Assembly: GCA_024226935.1 (NCBI GenBank)
Contig: JAAELK010000552.1
Span: 1-46,481, forward strand
Direction: 5' to 3'
Length of the DNA: 46,481 nucleotides
Source: Desulfobacteraceae bacterium
Lineage (GTDB): Bacteria > Desulfobacterota > Desulfobacteria > Desulfobacterales > Desulfobacteraceae
Shown: positions 17,717-27,205 of the stretch, piece by piece
Numbering within the stretch: the stretch's first letter is position 1
How the letters are laid out: every line of letters starts with the position of its first letter
Program-made: the position numbers and the translations under genes
Notes under the pieces: model-generated
What the model was told of the DNA's origin: nothing
Databases searched by the model: none
Seen by the model: only the letters and a program-made list of their open reading frames with translations

Positions 17717-18691
17717 ATGAGAAACCAGATCTATATCCTGGGTAAATTAATGGAAATCGTCATTATTTTTTTTGTGATTATGACGGTATTGTTTTTTTTG
17801 TTTCGGCTCTCTCCGGGGGATCCTGTCTCCAAGGTGGTGGATCCCATGCTGACTCCTGAAGATACTCAGTATCTTATCGAGCAGATGGGATTGGATAAGC
17901 CTATCTGGGAACAATATATGGTTTATCTGAAAAATTGTTCCACTGGCAATTTGGGGGTTTCCTTTCACTATGGAGAGCCTGTTTTTAAAATTATCAAGGA
18001 ACGACTGGGGTGGACCATTTTATTGTTTACCTCTTCCACTGTTCTGGCTGCCCTGGTAGGGGTTTTTCTGGGGAAGATCTCAGCCTGGAACAAGGGAAGC
18101 CGGCTGGATAATATCCTATCCATATCAGCTCTTGTTTGTTATACCCTGTTTATCCCCTGGTTTGCTTTATTATTGCTCTGGATATTCGGGTTTAAGATAG
18201 GAATTTTTCCCCTTGGCGGTATTTTATCTCCTGAACTCTGGGTGACAAACAGTTCCTGGTTTGCACGGGGCCTGGATATTCTTCACCATATGATACTGCC
18301 ATTGATAACCCTTTTTATCATCAATCTTGGCTCTTATCTTTTGCTCATGCGTTCCTCCATGCTGGGGGTGCTAAGAGAAGATTATATCATTACTGCCCGG
18401 GCCAAAGGACTTAGCGAAAAGGTGATCAGAAATAAACATGCTGCAAAAAATGCCGCTTTGCCCGTGGTGACCAGTGTGGGGCTGAGTCTTGCTTTTTCCA
18501 TTAATGGAGGGGCATTGACCGAACAGATTTTTACCTGGCCCGGTATTGGACGGGAGTTGATTTTTGCTGTAAGTAATAATGATTATCCCCTGGCCCAGGC
18601 TTGCTTTCTTTTGATAGCCCTGGTGGTTCTGTTGGCCAATTTTATCGTGGATATGCTCTATGCCTATCTGGATCCGAGGATTACCCATTGA
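17717..18691 (+). CDS. Peptide ABC transporter permease (OppB/DppB-type)
   Basis: A 324-residue integral membrane protein with six or so membrane segments. Family marks include the N-terminal FLFRLSPGDPVSKVVDP, the periplasmic LGLDKPIWEQY-like stretch (MGLDKPIWEQYMVYL), and the EAA-type loop for ATPase contact, ITARAKGLSEKVIRNKHAAK. The conserved end TEQIFTWPGIGRELIFAV follows. Its ATG follows the stop of the binding-protein gene with no gap. Confidence 0.93.
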   Translation: MRNQIYILGKLMEIVIIFFVIMTVLFFLFRLSPGDPVSKVVDPMLTPEDTQYLIEQMGLDKPIWEQYMVYLKNCSTGNLGVSFHYGEPVFKIIKERLGWTILLFTSSTVLAALVGVFLGKISAWNKGSRLDNILSISALVCYTLFIPWFALLLLWIFGFKIGIFPLGGILSPELWVTNSSWFARGLDILHHMILPLITLFIINLGSYLLLMRSSMLGVLREDYIITARAKGLSEKVIRNKHAAKNAALPVVTSVGLSLAFSINGGALTEQIFTWPGIGRELIFAVSNNDYPLAQACFLLIALVVLLANFIVDMLYAYLDPRITH

Positions 18692-18719
18692 TGTCCGGGG
18701 GAGAACAAAAGGTGTATTT

Positions 18720-19613
18720 ATGCTGAAAAATCATTATGTTCAACGCTTTTTACAAAGTTGGAAAATTTTTATTGAAAATCCCCTGGGAAAAACCGGTGTA
18801 ATCATTTTGTTTGTGTTCATGGTCATGGCCCTGGCAAGTTTTGTCGTTCCCCATATAAATCCCATGTACGATCCCATGATCGGTATAGATCCCAATATAA
18901 GCATTTCCACCGGCCCAAGTCTCACCCATTGGCTGGGAACGGACAATGTGGGCCGTGATCTTTTTGCCCAGCTTTTAGAAGGGGCCAAGGTTGCCTTTAT
19001 CGTGGGATTGTCCAGCGCTTTTTTCAGTATAGTATTGGGGATGGTTATCGGTATGATATCCGGATATGCCGGGGGAACACTGGATACCTTTCTAATGCGA
19101 ACAGCTGATATCATTATGGTGCTGCCCTCTCTGGTTATTTTGCTTATCTTGTCATCCTTGTTCGGTCAATTTAATATATGGATTATTGTATTTATTATCG
19201 CCATCATGCGCTGGCCTGCTGTTTCCAGGGTGATCAGATCACAGACTCTATCATTGAAACATCGTCCCTTTATTGAAGCATCCAAGGTGGCAGGGGCCTC
19301 CCATCTGCGGATTATTTTCAGACATATCATGCCCAATGTGCTGCCCCTGGCCTTTTTATACATGACTTTCCGGGTCACCTCGGCCATCCTTGTGGAGGCA
19401 GCACTATCTTTTCTGGGTTTTGGTGATCCCAGTCAGGTCAGTTGGGGAATGATGCTTCAATGGGTCTGGAAATCGGGGAATATGTTCCATGCACCCTATT
19501 GGTTGCTTCCCCCCGGGATCAGTATTTCTTTGCTTACATTGGCTTTTTATCTGTTGGGCCGTGCCATGGATGAGGTTTTGGACCCCCGGCTTAGAAAGGA
19601 GGGCAGGGCCTAG
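18720..19613 (+). CDS. Peptide ABC transporter permease (OppC/DppC-type)
   Basis: An ATG at 18660 overlaps oppB by 32 bp and encodes an unlikely leader. The ATG at 18720 has AAAGGTG upstream and begins the expected cytoplasmic stretch (MLKNHYVQRFLQSWKIF). The 297-residue protein has a first membrane segment at about 20-45, then THWLGTDNVGRDLFAQLLEG, and the EAA loop IEASKVAGASHLRIIFRHIM. It ends with EAALSFLGFGDPSQVSWG and the conserved DEVLDPRLR. It pairs with the OppB-type permease to form the channel. Confidence 0.92.
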   Translation: MLKNHYVQRFLQSWKIFIENPLGKTGVIILFVFMVMALASFVVPHINPMYDPMIGIDPNISISTGPSLTHWLGTDNVGRDLFAQLLEGAKVAFIVGLSSAFFSIVLGMVIGMISGYAGGTLDTFLMRTADIIMVLPSLVILLILSSLFGQFNIWIIVFIIAIMRWPAVSRVIRSQTLSLKHRPFIEASKVAGASHLRIIFRHIMPNVLPLAFLYMTFRVTSAILVEAALSFLGFGDPSQVSWGMMLQWVWKSGNMFHAPYWLLPPGISISLLTLAFYLLGRAMDEVLDPRLRKEGRA

Positions 19614-19617
19614 GATC

Positions 19618-20592
19618 ATGGCATTAATTTCCATAAAAAATCTGAGCATAGGCTACCAGACAAAGGGCGGGCTGCTCAAAGCCGTGGATAATATTTCTTT
19701 TGAGATTGAACAGGGCAGACCCTTAGGTCTTGTGGGAGAATCCGGGTGCGGTAAGACCACCATCGGGATGACCCTGATGGGGCTTTTGCCGGATAATGCC
19801 CGCATCTTAAGCGGAAGTATCGATTTTCAAAATCATGATTTGACTCAATTGGGTGAGGATCAATGGCGAAAAATCCGGGGCAAGGATATTGCCATGATTT
19901 TCCAGGCAGCCATGAATGCTTTGAATCCTGTAATGCGGGTGGATGAACAGGTGATAGAAGCTATTGTTACCCACAAGCCTGGTATTTCCCCCGGTGACCT
20001 GGATAAACGGGTTAAAGAATTATTTGATCTGGTTGAAATCCCCCGGATCAGAATGAAAGATTATCCCCACGAATATAGCGGAGGCATGAAACAGCGGGTG
20101 ATAATTGCCATGGCTCTGGCCTGCAATCCCCAGCTTATCATTGCAGATGAACCCACCACGGCTCTCGACGTCATTGTCCAGGATCAGATACTCCAGGAGA
20201 TCAGATCCCTCCAGATGATAATGGATACGGGTTTGATTTTTATTTCCCATGATATTGCCGTGGTGGCTTCTGTGTGCAGGGATATCTGTGTGATGTATGG
20301 AGGACAGATTGTGGAGATGGGAACCCGGGAAGAGGTCTTCGGTACCCCTTGTCATCCCTATACAAAGACCTTGTTGGGATCCTATTTGAGTCTTAACAAT
20401 GAATGGAAGGTCATTATTCCTACCATGCGAAAAGCCCCGGATTTAACCCTTAAAAGCGGTTGTTGCAGGTTTGCCGTTAATTGTAAAATTTGTTCCAATG
20501 CCGGTACTTCCGGGATTCCCAGTTGGATCAACATATCAAAAACCCATAGGGCCCTTTGTTGTAGTGAAGGCATTATCAGGAAAAAAAAATGA
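19618..20592 (+). CDS. Peptide ABC transporter ATP-binding protein (OppD/DppD-type)
   Basis: The start at 19618 begins [15 protein letters not shown] right after the OppC-type stop; the longer open frame back to 19489 overlaps that gene in another frame. The 324-residue protein has Walker [13 protein letters not shown], signature YSGGMKQRV, Walker [13 protein letters not shown] and H-loop FISHDIAVV. The Q-loop reads [12 protein letters not shown], with Ala where the family usually has Asp-Pro. The C-terminal cysteine-containing tail ([17 protein letters not shown]) is typical of OppD/DppD proteins and can hold an iron-sulfur cluster in some. Its stop overlaps the next start (ATGA). Confidence 0.92.
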   Translation: MALISIKNLSIGYQTKGGLLKAVDNISFEIEQGRPLGLVGESGCGKTTIGMTLMGLLPDNARILSGSIDFQNHDLTQLGEDQWRKIRGKDIAMIFQAAMNALNPVMRVDEQVIEAIVTHKPGISPGDLDKRVKELFDLVEIPRIRMKDYPHEYSGGMKQRVIIAMALACNPQLIIADEPTTALDVIVQDQILQEIRSLQMIMDTGLIFISHDIAVVASVCRDICVMYGGQIVEMGTREEVFGTPCHPYTKTLLGSYLSLNNEWKVIIPTMRKAPDLTLKSGCCRFAVNCKICSNAGTSGIPSWINISKTHRALCCSEGIIRKKK

Positions 20593-21410
20593 ATATGGTT
20601 AAAAATTCTTCTTTGATTCAAATGAAGGGGGTCACAAAAGAGTATATTCCCCGGAAATGGTTTTTTTCCAAAGATCAGTCCAGGGTGGTGGCCTTAAATG
20701 AAGTTGATCTTTCCATTAAAAAGGGTGAAATATTCGGGTTGGTTGGACAAAGCGGCAGTGGTAAGACCACCCTGGGCAGATTATTGGTACGCTTGGAAGA
20801 GCCGACATCCGGGAGTATTAGCTTAAAGGGCAGTTTAATTAACACCTTGAAGGGCCCTTCTTTGAAAGATTTCAGGTCAAAGGTTCAGATGATTTTTCAA
20901 GATCCATACCAGTCATTGAACCCCCATTTGTCCATTGCCCAGACGATTGGCGAGCCCCTGGTGGTGCAAGGTATTGGCAATACCCGTCAAAGAAGGTCTA
21001 AGGTGCTGCACACCCTTGAAATTGTGGGATTATCTCCGGGGCAAGATTTTTATGATCGGTATCCCCACCAGCTTTCAGGCGGGCAGCGACAAAGGGTTGC
21101 CATTGCCAGGGCCATTGTGCTGGAGCCGGAATTTATCGTGGCGGATGAGCCCACCTCCATGCTGGATGCCACCATTGCAATTCAATTATTTACATTATTG
21201 CTCCAAATCCGGGAAACCTTCAACATGACAATTTTATTTATTACCCACAATCTGGCAGCTGCCAATTATTTGTGTGATCGCATTGGCGTGATCCATGAAG
21301 GATGTATCGTTGAGGTGAATACCGCTAAAAAAATTATTGGGGATCCTGTGCATCCCTATACTAAAAAACTTATCCGGGTCCAGCCCTGTTTTGATTTTAA
21401 CCGGGGATGA
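20589..21410 (+). CDS. Peptide ABC transporter ATP-binding protein (OppF/DppF-type)
   Basis: A 273-residue ATPase with Walker [14 protein letters not shown]-loop [16 protein letters not shown], signature LSGGQRQRV, Walker [13 protein letters not shown] and H-loop FITHNLAAA. It is slightly short compared with family members near 310-330 residues, ending right after [14 protein letters not shown] without the usual C-terminal oligopeptide tail. It overlaps the preceding ATPase gene by four bases and the convergent radical SAM gene by 14 bases. The five genes make a complete importer. Confidence 0.92.
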   Translation: MNMVKNSSLIQMKGVTKEYIPRKWFFSKDQSRVVALNEVDLSIKKGEIFGLVGQSGSGKTTLGRLLVRLEEPTSGSISLKGSLINTLKGPSLKDFRSKVQMIFQDPYQSLNPHLSIAQTIGEPLVVQGIGNTRQRRSKVLHTLEIVGLSPGQDFYDRYPHQLSGGQRQRVAIARAIVLEPEFIVADEPTSMLDATIAIQLFTLLLQIRETFNMTILFITHNLAAANYLCDRIGVIHEGCIVEVNTAKKIIGDPVHPYTKKLIRVQPCFDFNRG

Positions 21411-23046
21411 AGCGATCAGCTCCTATATCATATCGTGATGGATGGGTGGTGATAAATTGCGTTATATTTTCTTTGTGGTGGTCCATGATAAGGCAGGTTG
21501 CATAAAATCGAAAGATTTCCCAAACATCGGCCCCCGCTGCACAAAATAGTGAAATGGCCTTTTTACGGGTCGCCATGGGACCATGTTTTTTTTCCAGGTT
21601 AAGGGACTCTTCTTTAAGCAGGAATGCAATAATCCTGACTTTTACCGGCTGTCGTTCCACAAAGGAGCTGATGGCTGCCAGAAAAAAGGATAGGGCGCAT
21701 AGCCTGGATTCTGCGACCACACTTTTTTTACAAAAGTCCAGGTGGTCCTTAAGTTTTTTTTGATATATCTGTTTTTGGGATGAAAATTTTTTTTCCAGGC
21801 GGGCAATCACCGATGGGGTATTTTTTTTTCTCTGGCGCCTGGGGATGTCATCAAATATGGAAAAATATTCCTTCAGACTTCTCATTCCGGGAGGGGTTAA
21901 CTCATCGGAACCATTATCGAGTAATATGGATTCCACCTGAACATCTAAAAGTGTCGATAGATGTATTGGTCTATTATCCTTGCCCACCCCTTCAAGGGGT
22001 TTGAAATAATCCACCAACAAGGCCCGGCGCCCAAGTTTTTTTATTGGAAAAAAAGTGGTTTTTTTTGTGATGGGCAGTTTTTTATGACCAAAGGGGTGAA
22101 GGGCGCTTGTGAAGGTGGGAATGATGATACAGGCCCCATCTGGGGTTATCTCCGTTCCATATCCGTCGGTTATGGAGGGCTTGATCGAAATAAAATTTTC
22201 ATCCAATCCGGCGGGAATCAACAGATCCTTTGAGGCATGTTGTTTGGCAATGGGTCTTTTTATCTGGGCTTCCAGCCCTTTAATCCTGGAACGGTTCCGG
22301 TCGGTGAGGCTGATGGAAAGGTTAATGTTCATTTTTAACAAGGATAGTAAGAGTTTTTCTTTTTGTTTTGGGACCTTGGTCAATAAGCTGAACTCTGGAA
22401 TAAAATTCAGATCTGATAAAATATTTTTAATATCTTTGGAGGAGTCCTCCCAGTCCAGGGGGTCAGAAGCTCCATATAAAGAAAGATCTGTATTTTTCGA
22501 AGCGATAAGCTTGTCCAGAATAGTTTTTACGGCATTGTGGGAAAAATGGGCCCGGATTTTCGGCAATGCCCATTCATTGCAACGCCTGCAATAATTGGAA
22601 CACCCGGAGGTCATCTGAAAGGTGATGGCATTGGTAAACACAAGGTCTTCTTGCCAGGGTAAAAGATTCATTTTGGTTTTCCAGGTGTTGTACTCCACAA
22701 TCCTGGGGTTTACCGATTGGTCCCTGGTAATTTTTTGGATCAAAGATTCCAGTTTTTGATATAAGTTTTGTATTTTTTGGGAGCTTTGGGAAAGCAGGAA
22801 GGGTTTGAATTGCTTGAATGCCACCTGGATCTGGCGAAGATATTTCTCATCTGTTTCGCAGATTCGAGACGCTTTTTTTTCGGCCTCTTGACAAATTAAT
22901 CCATAAATTGATTCCGCCCCTGGACCGTCATTATCATAAATGGCTCCAAGAAATGCATTCTTTTTTTCCTCAAAAAAGGGATCTGGACTATTAAAAAAAA
23001 TGGGCTGTATGGGTATGGATGAGCGTTCTATCTTATTTTGCGGCAT
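21397..23046 (-). CDS. Radical SAM protein of unknown function
   Basis: The roughly 549-residue protein has a canonical cluster motif CSNYCRRC (C149, C153, C156) after FTNAITFQMTSG, then LSLYGASDPLDWE, a barrel-like FSLLTKV and MNINLSISLT. About 100 residues of helical sequence precede the barrel, and a long C-terminal part rich in Lys and Phe follows (about 330-549). The open frame extends to 23121, but those codons lie in the dsr terminator hairpin, so the ATG at 23046 is chosen. It ends tail to tail with the OppF-type gene, overlapping by 14 bases. Substrate unknown; it may belong with the ATP-grasp/transporter genes or simply neighbour them. Confidence 0.8.
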   Translation of the reverse strand: MPQNKIERSSIPIQPIFFNSPDPFFEEKKNAFLGAIYDNDGPGAESIYGLICQEAEKKASRICETDEKYLRQIQVAFKQFKPFLLSQSSQKIQNLYQKLESLIQKITRDQSVNPRIVEYNTWKTKMNLLPWQEDLVFTNAITFQMTSGCSNYCRRCNEWALPKIRAHFSHNAVKTILDKLIASKNTDLSLYGASDPLDWEDSSKDIKNILSDLNFIPEFSLLTKVPKQKEKLLLSLLKMNINLSISLTDRNRSRIKGLEAQIKRPIAKQHASKDLLIPAGLDENFISIKPSITDGYGTEITPDGACIIIPTFTSALHPFGHKKLPITKKTTFFPIKKLGRRALLVDYFKPLEGVGKDNRPIHLSTLLDVQVESILLDNGSDELTPPGMRSLKEYFSIFDDIPRRQRKKNTPSVIARLEKKFSSQKQIYQKKLKDHLDFCKKSVVAESRLCALSFFLAAISSFVERQPVKVRIIAFLLKEESLNLEKKHGPMATRKKAISLFCAAGADVWEIFRFYATCLIMDHHKENITQFITTHPSRYDIGADRFIPG

Positions 23047-23078
23047 GATTTTTAAAATATCCACTTGGTGGTGGTTGT

Positions 23079-23115
23079 AAAAAAAACAGGGGAGTTTTTG
23101 AAAAAAACTCCCCTG
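23079..23115 (-). terminator. Rho-independent terminator of the dsrMKJOP operon
   Basis: On the minus strand the perfect 13-bp stem CAGGGGAGTTTTT / AAAAACTCCCCTG has a 3-base loop and is followed by eight T. It lies about 50 bp after the dsrP stop and removes the first 25 codons of the longest reading of the next radical SAM frame from consideration. Confidence 0.93.
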
Positions 23116-23168
23116 AATCATGGGTGGTGTCCATGGGATATGTCAGCCCATGATAATTGAACAAAAGG

Positions 23169-24326
23169 CTAGCCGCGGATCTCTTCTTTAACCGTTGTGG
23201 CAAGTTTGTATAAAATGGTTAAAACCAGAAAACCTGTGGCATAGACCCCCAGGGTGACCATGATTTCATTGCCCGTGGGGGCATATTCTGTCACATGGTG
23301 GAGAGGGGAGGGGACAAACCCTCCTGAAATCATGCCAAGTCCCTTGTCAATCCATGCGCCAATAAAAATCATGGCACAACTTACCGGTAACAGGGTGTAA
23401 TTGTTTCTTAATTTTGGGATTATTAAAAATATGGCTCCCAGGGTCATGAGGATAAATCCGGACCACATCCATGGTACCAGGGCATGGTATCCGTGGTAGC
23501 CAAAGAGCAGATACTGGAGATGGGCTGTGTGACTCGGAATACCCGAATAAAATACCACAAAACATTCACATAAGAAAAAGAACAGATTGGCAATAACAGC
23601 CCAGCATACAATTTTGGCAAGAGTCTGCATGGCTTCCCAGCCTGGATCAAATTTGGTAAATTTTTTGATGAAATAACACAGGATTATTAAAAATGCAGGT
23701 CCTGCCGCAAAGGCGGATGCAAGAAATCTTGGAGCTAAAATTGCCGTCAGCCAATATCCACGTCCCGGCAGGCCACAATACAGGTAGGCCGTTACCGTAT
23801 GGATGCCGATGGCAAATGGAATGGATAGGTAAGTTAAGGGTTTTGTCCACATGGGGGGTTTTACCTGGTTTCTTTCGGCTTCCAGCACCTTCCATCCAAT
23901 GACAATGTTCAAAAACAGATATCCGTTGAGAACCAGCATATCATAGAACAAAATTGACTTGGGAGAAGGGTATAATAATACGTTCAACACCCGGGTGGGC
24001 TGGCCTAAATCCACAATAATGAAAAGCAGACACATGACAAGGGCTGCCACGGCTAAAAATTCGCCCAGGATGGTAATCCTGTGGAACTTTTCATAGTCAT
24101 GGATATAGTAGGGAATCACCACCATGACCCCTCCTGCGGCAACACCCACAAGAAAAGTAAAGTTGGCAATGTAAAACCCCCAGGACACATCCCGGCTCAT
24201 TCCCGTTGTCATCAGACCATTTGTGAATTGGTTGATGTAAGCAATTGTTCCGGCTCCTATTACAGCGAGGAGAAGAACTATCCATAACCAATAATTTTTA
24301 CTTCCTTTAAAAGCTATCTCAAGCAT
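23169..24326 (-). CDS. dsrP: DsrP, membrane quinone-interacting subunit of the DsrMKJOP complex
   Basis: A 385-residue NrfD/PsrC-family membrane protein with about ten membrane segments. NrfD-type marks include SWGFYIANFTFLVGVAAGG, VDLGQPTRVLNVLLYPSPKS and GIWIDKGLG-like AWIDKGLGMISGGFVPSP. In this complex DsrP exchanges electrons with the quinone pool and the periplasmic DsrO/DsrJ. It is the last gene of the operon, 11 bp after dsrO, and is followed by the terminator. The order M-K-J-O-P is the standard one. Confidence 0.95.
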   Translation of the reverse strand: MLEIAFKGSKNYWLWIVLLLAVIGAGTIAYINQFTNGLMTTGMSRDVSWGFYIANFTFLVGVAAGGVMVVIPYYIHDYEKFHRITILGEFLAVAALVMCLLFIIVDLGQPTRVLNVLLYPSPKSILFYDMLVLNGYLFLNIVIGWKVLEAERNQVKPPMWTKPLTYLSIPFAIGIHTVTAYLYCGLPGRGYWLTAILAPRFLASAFAAGPAFLIILCYFIKKFTKFDPGWEAMQTLAKIVCWAVIANLFFFLCECFVVFYSGIPSHTAHLQYLLFGYHGYHALVPWMWSGFILMTLGAIFLIIPKLRNNYTLLPVSCAMIFIGAWIDKGLGMISGGFVPSPLHHVTEYAPTGNEIMVTLGVYATGFLVLTILYKLATTVKEEIRG

Positions 24327-24337
24327 ACTCGCCTCTC

Positions 24338-25159
24338 TTAAACGACATAGTAAACAGAGGGCTGGGTACCCAGGGACTGTTTACGTCGGATTGAATAGTT
24401 TTCATTAAGAAGAACACGAACCTCAGATTCAGGATCTTCAAGATCTCCGACAATAATGGCACCTTGACCGGCTTCTACGCAATAGGGCTGTTCTCCCCTG
24501 GCAAGGCGTTCGGCACAAAGGTCACATTTTTCAACCACCCCCTTGGTTCTGGTGGGGTACTCCGGGTTGATTTTCGGGATAAAGGGTCTTGGGTCTCTGA
24601 AATTAAAACTTCTTGATCCAAAGGGACAGGCTGCCATGCAAAACCTGCATCCGATACAGCGATGGTAATCCATCATCACGATACCGTCTTCGCGTTTAAA
24701 AGTTGCCTGGGTCGGGCATGCCTGGGTACAGGGGGCATTTTTACAATGGTTACAGGTAACCAGAAAATCAAGATTTTTAAATTTTTCAGCTAAAAACTCG
24801 TCTTCCTTGTCCGTGAAAGCATAGTTAAAATGTTCTTCCCAAATCCATTTAATTTCCTGTTTTTTATTGACGGGACGGGTGTCGGGATATTTTTCTTTGT
24901 CCACTTCATGGTTAAAATCTGGAATGTTGTGGGCATTATTGCAGGCTTTTACAATATCCTGGGCTATCTGTTCATCAAGTTTATTGGTATCGATTACCAT
25001 GCCCCAGCGCCGTGCCAAAAGAGCCTCGGGGTCTTTAGTCATCACAGCCTCGCCGGTCCCATGGGAATTAGATGCAGCAAAGTTTATTGCCGGAGCAGCA
25101 CCTAACCCAATGGCAGCAATACCCGCTACTTTAAGAAAGCTTCTTCTGCTCTTGATCAT
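24338..25159 (-). CDS. dsrO: DsrO, periplasmic iron-sulfur subunit of the DsrMKJOP complex
   Basis: The ATG at 25159 overlaps the dsrJ TAA by one base (TAATG) and has AAGGAG upstream; the longer frame to 25198 would lie inside dsrJ. The 273-residue protein opens with a Tat signal (SRRSFLKVAG). Cluster motifs are CNHCKNAPCTQACP, CIGCRFCMAACP and CDLCAERLARGEQPYCVEAG. The last motif ends in Gly where the common CX2CX11CX3C pattern has Cys, and the usual N-terminal fourth motif keeps one Cys only. It may therefore carry fewer clusters than its NrfC-like relatives, or this may be normal for DsrO. It passes electrons between DsrP and DsrJ. Confidence 0.95.
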   Translation of the reverse strand: MIKSRRSFLKVAGIAAIGLGAAPAINFAASNSHGTGEAVMTKDPEALLARRWGMVIDTNKLDEQIAQDIVKACNNAHNIPDFNHEVDKEKYPDTRPVNKKQEIKWIWEEHFNYAFTDKEDEFLAEKFKNLDFLVTCNHCKNAPCTQACPTQATFKREDGIVMMDYHRCIGCRFCMAACPFGSRSFNFRDPRPFIPKINPEYPTRTKGVVEKCDLCAERLARGEQPYCVEAGQGAIIVGDLEDPESEVRVLLNENYSIRRKQSLGTQPSVYYVV

Positions 25160-25554
25160 TATTGAATCTCCTTGGGGTTTGTGTGGCATTCCCAGCAATA
25201 GGGAGTTACCGATGCGTAAGTGTGACAGCTGTCACAAAATTTTGCTTTGTCTTCATGGCAGCCCAGACAGGAATTTTCTCCCGTGGAAAGACTCATATTA
25301 AATGAGTGGCCATTGGCCGCCGTGTACTTTCTATCTGAACTTCTTACAACGGAATCTCTCCATGTATCCAAAAGAGACATATGGTTGGCTCTCATATCAT
25401 ATTTGTCCAGTACGCATTTTTTTGTGGTCGCAGCTTTGCCCAATAGTTCAGGTTTTGGTGCTGCCATGGGAGTTGTCACCATATTAAACCAGAAGGGGGA
25501 GAGAACAATTATGACAAATATTGCAAGACCCGCGATAATATAATTTTTCTTCAT
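25159..25554 (-). CDS. dsrJ: DsrJ, triheme cytochrome c subunit of the DsrMKJOP complex
   Basis: A 131-residue protein with an N-terminal membrane anchor/signal (about residues 4-26) and three CXXCH sites: CLGCH (96-100), CDSCH (107-111) and CWECH (120-124). The segment KKCVLDKYDMRANHM carries Cys47, matching the region that supplies the unusual Cys heme ligand in studied DsrJ proteins. It faces the periplasm. It lies one base after dsrK and overlaps dsrO by one base. Confidence 0.95.
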   Translation of the reverse strand: MKKNYIIAGLAIFVIIVLSPFWFNMVTTPMAAPKPELLGKAATTKKCVLDKYDMRANHMSLLDTWRDSVVRSSDRKYTAANGHSFNMSLSTGENSCLGCHEDKAKFCDSCHTYASVTPYCWECHTNPKEIQ

Positions 25555-25555
25555 A

Positions 25556-27202
25556 TTATTCCTCCTCCATGCCCGGTAATGGTTCCATTCTCAGGTCTTG
25601 AGTTCTTTTTATTTCTCCTGGAAGAATCAATGCATTTCCCACCAGCTCATGGATTCCATATACTTCAACTTCCGGCACCCAGTATTCACAGAGGGTAGAA
25701 AGGGCAGCTCTATCAATGGCACAGACTGTTCCCAGAGTATTGACACCGAATTTTTCATGGACATATTTGACGGCATTGGCCCGGGGCAGGGCTCCCGCCA
25801 TTCTCAATTCCATGTTTTCACCGGCATTAAGTCCCGATCCTGATCCGCAGCAAAAGGTTTGTTCCCGGATGGTGTTGGAGGGCATCTCATAAAAATTATC
25901 GCATACATTGTTTATCACATACCGGGGTTCATCCAGCAGGCCCATACCCCGGGAGGTGTTACAGGAATCATGGTAGGTGATGACCCGATTTGAGTTTCGG
26001 CTCTTGTCCAGTTCCAGCTTATTGTGTTTGATCAAATCGGCGGTAAATTCGGTGATATGAACCATTTTGGTGGATCTGGCATTTTCAAACACAGTTCCTG
26101 TTATGGGGTTGACAGGGACTTCCAGAAAATCGGCAGGGCCGTTCATTGTATCCATATATTGGTGGATTACCCGCCACATATGGCCACATTCACCGCCCAG
26201 AATCCATTTGACACCAAGGCGTTTGGCCTCTGCATACATCTTTGCGTTGAGGCGTTTCATGGTTTCGTGGGAGGTGAAAAAACCAAAGTTACCGCCCTCG
26301 GAAGCATAGGTACTCCAGGTTACATCCAGGCCATATTTGTCTTTTAAGTATTTAAACAGCATTAAATAGCCCTGGCAGGTATAGGTGCCGGGATCGGCAA
26401 AAACATCCCCGGAAGGCGTAATAAAAAGAATATCTGCCCCTTTTTTCTGATACTCAGGGGTACAGTCCACCCCGGTGATCTCTTCAATATCTTCCACGAA
26501 AAAATCCAGCATATCCTTAAAGGCATGGGGTTGGATGCCCAGATGGTTACCGGTTTTAAAACAGTTGGAAACCGGGGTGGCGATCCAGTCGATGTTAAGA
26601 CCCACCAGATTAAAAAGTTCCCTTGCCATGATGGTGATTTCAGCTGTATCGATTCCATAGGGACAAAAGACTGAGCATCTACGGCATTCGGTACATTGGA
26701 AAAAATAGTACCAGAGTTCCTTGAGTACTTCCATGGTTAAAGGGCGTCCTCCGCCAAGGCGGCTGCCCCCCGGGATTTTGCTCAAAATCTTTCCGGCCGT
26801 CGTAAAATCATTTCTATATACGCTTCTTAAAAGCTCAGCTCTTAAGACCGGCATGTTTTTTGGGTCCCCTGTTCCCAGAAAAAAATGACACTTGTCAGCA
26901 CATGCGCCGCAGCGGACACAAACATCCATGAATATTTTGAAGGTTCGAAATTTTTCCAGTCTTTCCTTGATACCCTGGTGAAGAATTTCCTGCCAGTTTT
27001 CCGGCAGCTTCCAGTCTTCTTCCAGGGGATTCCAGGGTCTGGCATTGGGAAGTCCTAGGGTCTTAACGCTGTCTGCCTTTGCCGCATAACAATACATCCC
27101 GGGTTTGATCTGGACCGATGGGGTTGTATCCATCCAGTTGCCGCTTTTCGGGGTGAAATTGATTTTATCTAATGCTTCATCCGGTGTAAGTTCTTTAGAC
27201 AT
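25556..27202 (-). CDS. dsrK: DsrK, cytoplasmic iron-sulfur (HdrD-like) subunit of the DsrMKJOP complex
   Basis: A 548-residue protein with two ferredoxin-like motifs, CVRCGACADKC (95-105) and CTECRRCSVFCP (170-181). C-terminal cysteine-rich CCG-type motifs follow (HDSCNTSRG at 411, FCCGSGSGL at 450) and GGECGHM near 336. CCG motifs hold the noncubane cluster in heterodisulfide reductase subunits. DsrK is thought to act on the DsrC trisulfide or disulfide at the end of dissimilatory sulfite reduction, receiving electrons from DsrM. It is three bases downstream of dsrM. Confidence 0.96.
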   Translation of the reverse strand: MSKELTPDEALDKINFTPKSGNWMDTTPSVQIKPGMYCYAAKADSVKTLGLPNARPWNPLEEDWKLPENWQEILHQGIKERLEKFRTFKIFMDVCVRCGACADKCHFFLGTGDPKNMPVLRAELLRSVYRNDFTTAGKILSKIPGGSRLGGGRPLTMEVLKELWYYFFQCTECRRCSVFCPYGIDTAEITIMARELFNLVGLNIDWIATPVSNCFKTGNHLGIQPHAFKDMLDFFVEDIEEITGVDCTPEYQKKGADILFITPSGDVFADPGTYTCQGYLMLFKYLKDKYGLDVTWSTYASEGGNFGFFTSHETMKRLNAKMYAEAKRLGVKWILGGECGHMWRVIHQYMDTMNGPADFLEVPVNPITGTVFENARSTKMVHITEFTADLIKHNKLELDKSRNSNRVITYHDSCNTSRGMGLLDEPRYVINNVCDNFYEMPSNTIREQTFCCGSGSGLNAGENMELRMAGALPRANAVKYVHEKFGVNTLGTVCAIDRAALSTLCEYWVPEVEVYGIHELVGNALILPGEIKRTQDLRMEPLPGMEEE

Positions 27203-27205
27203 CTA

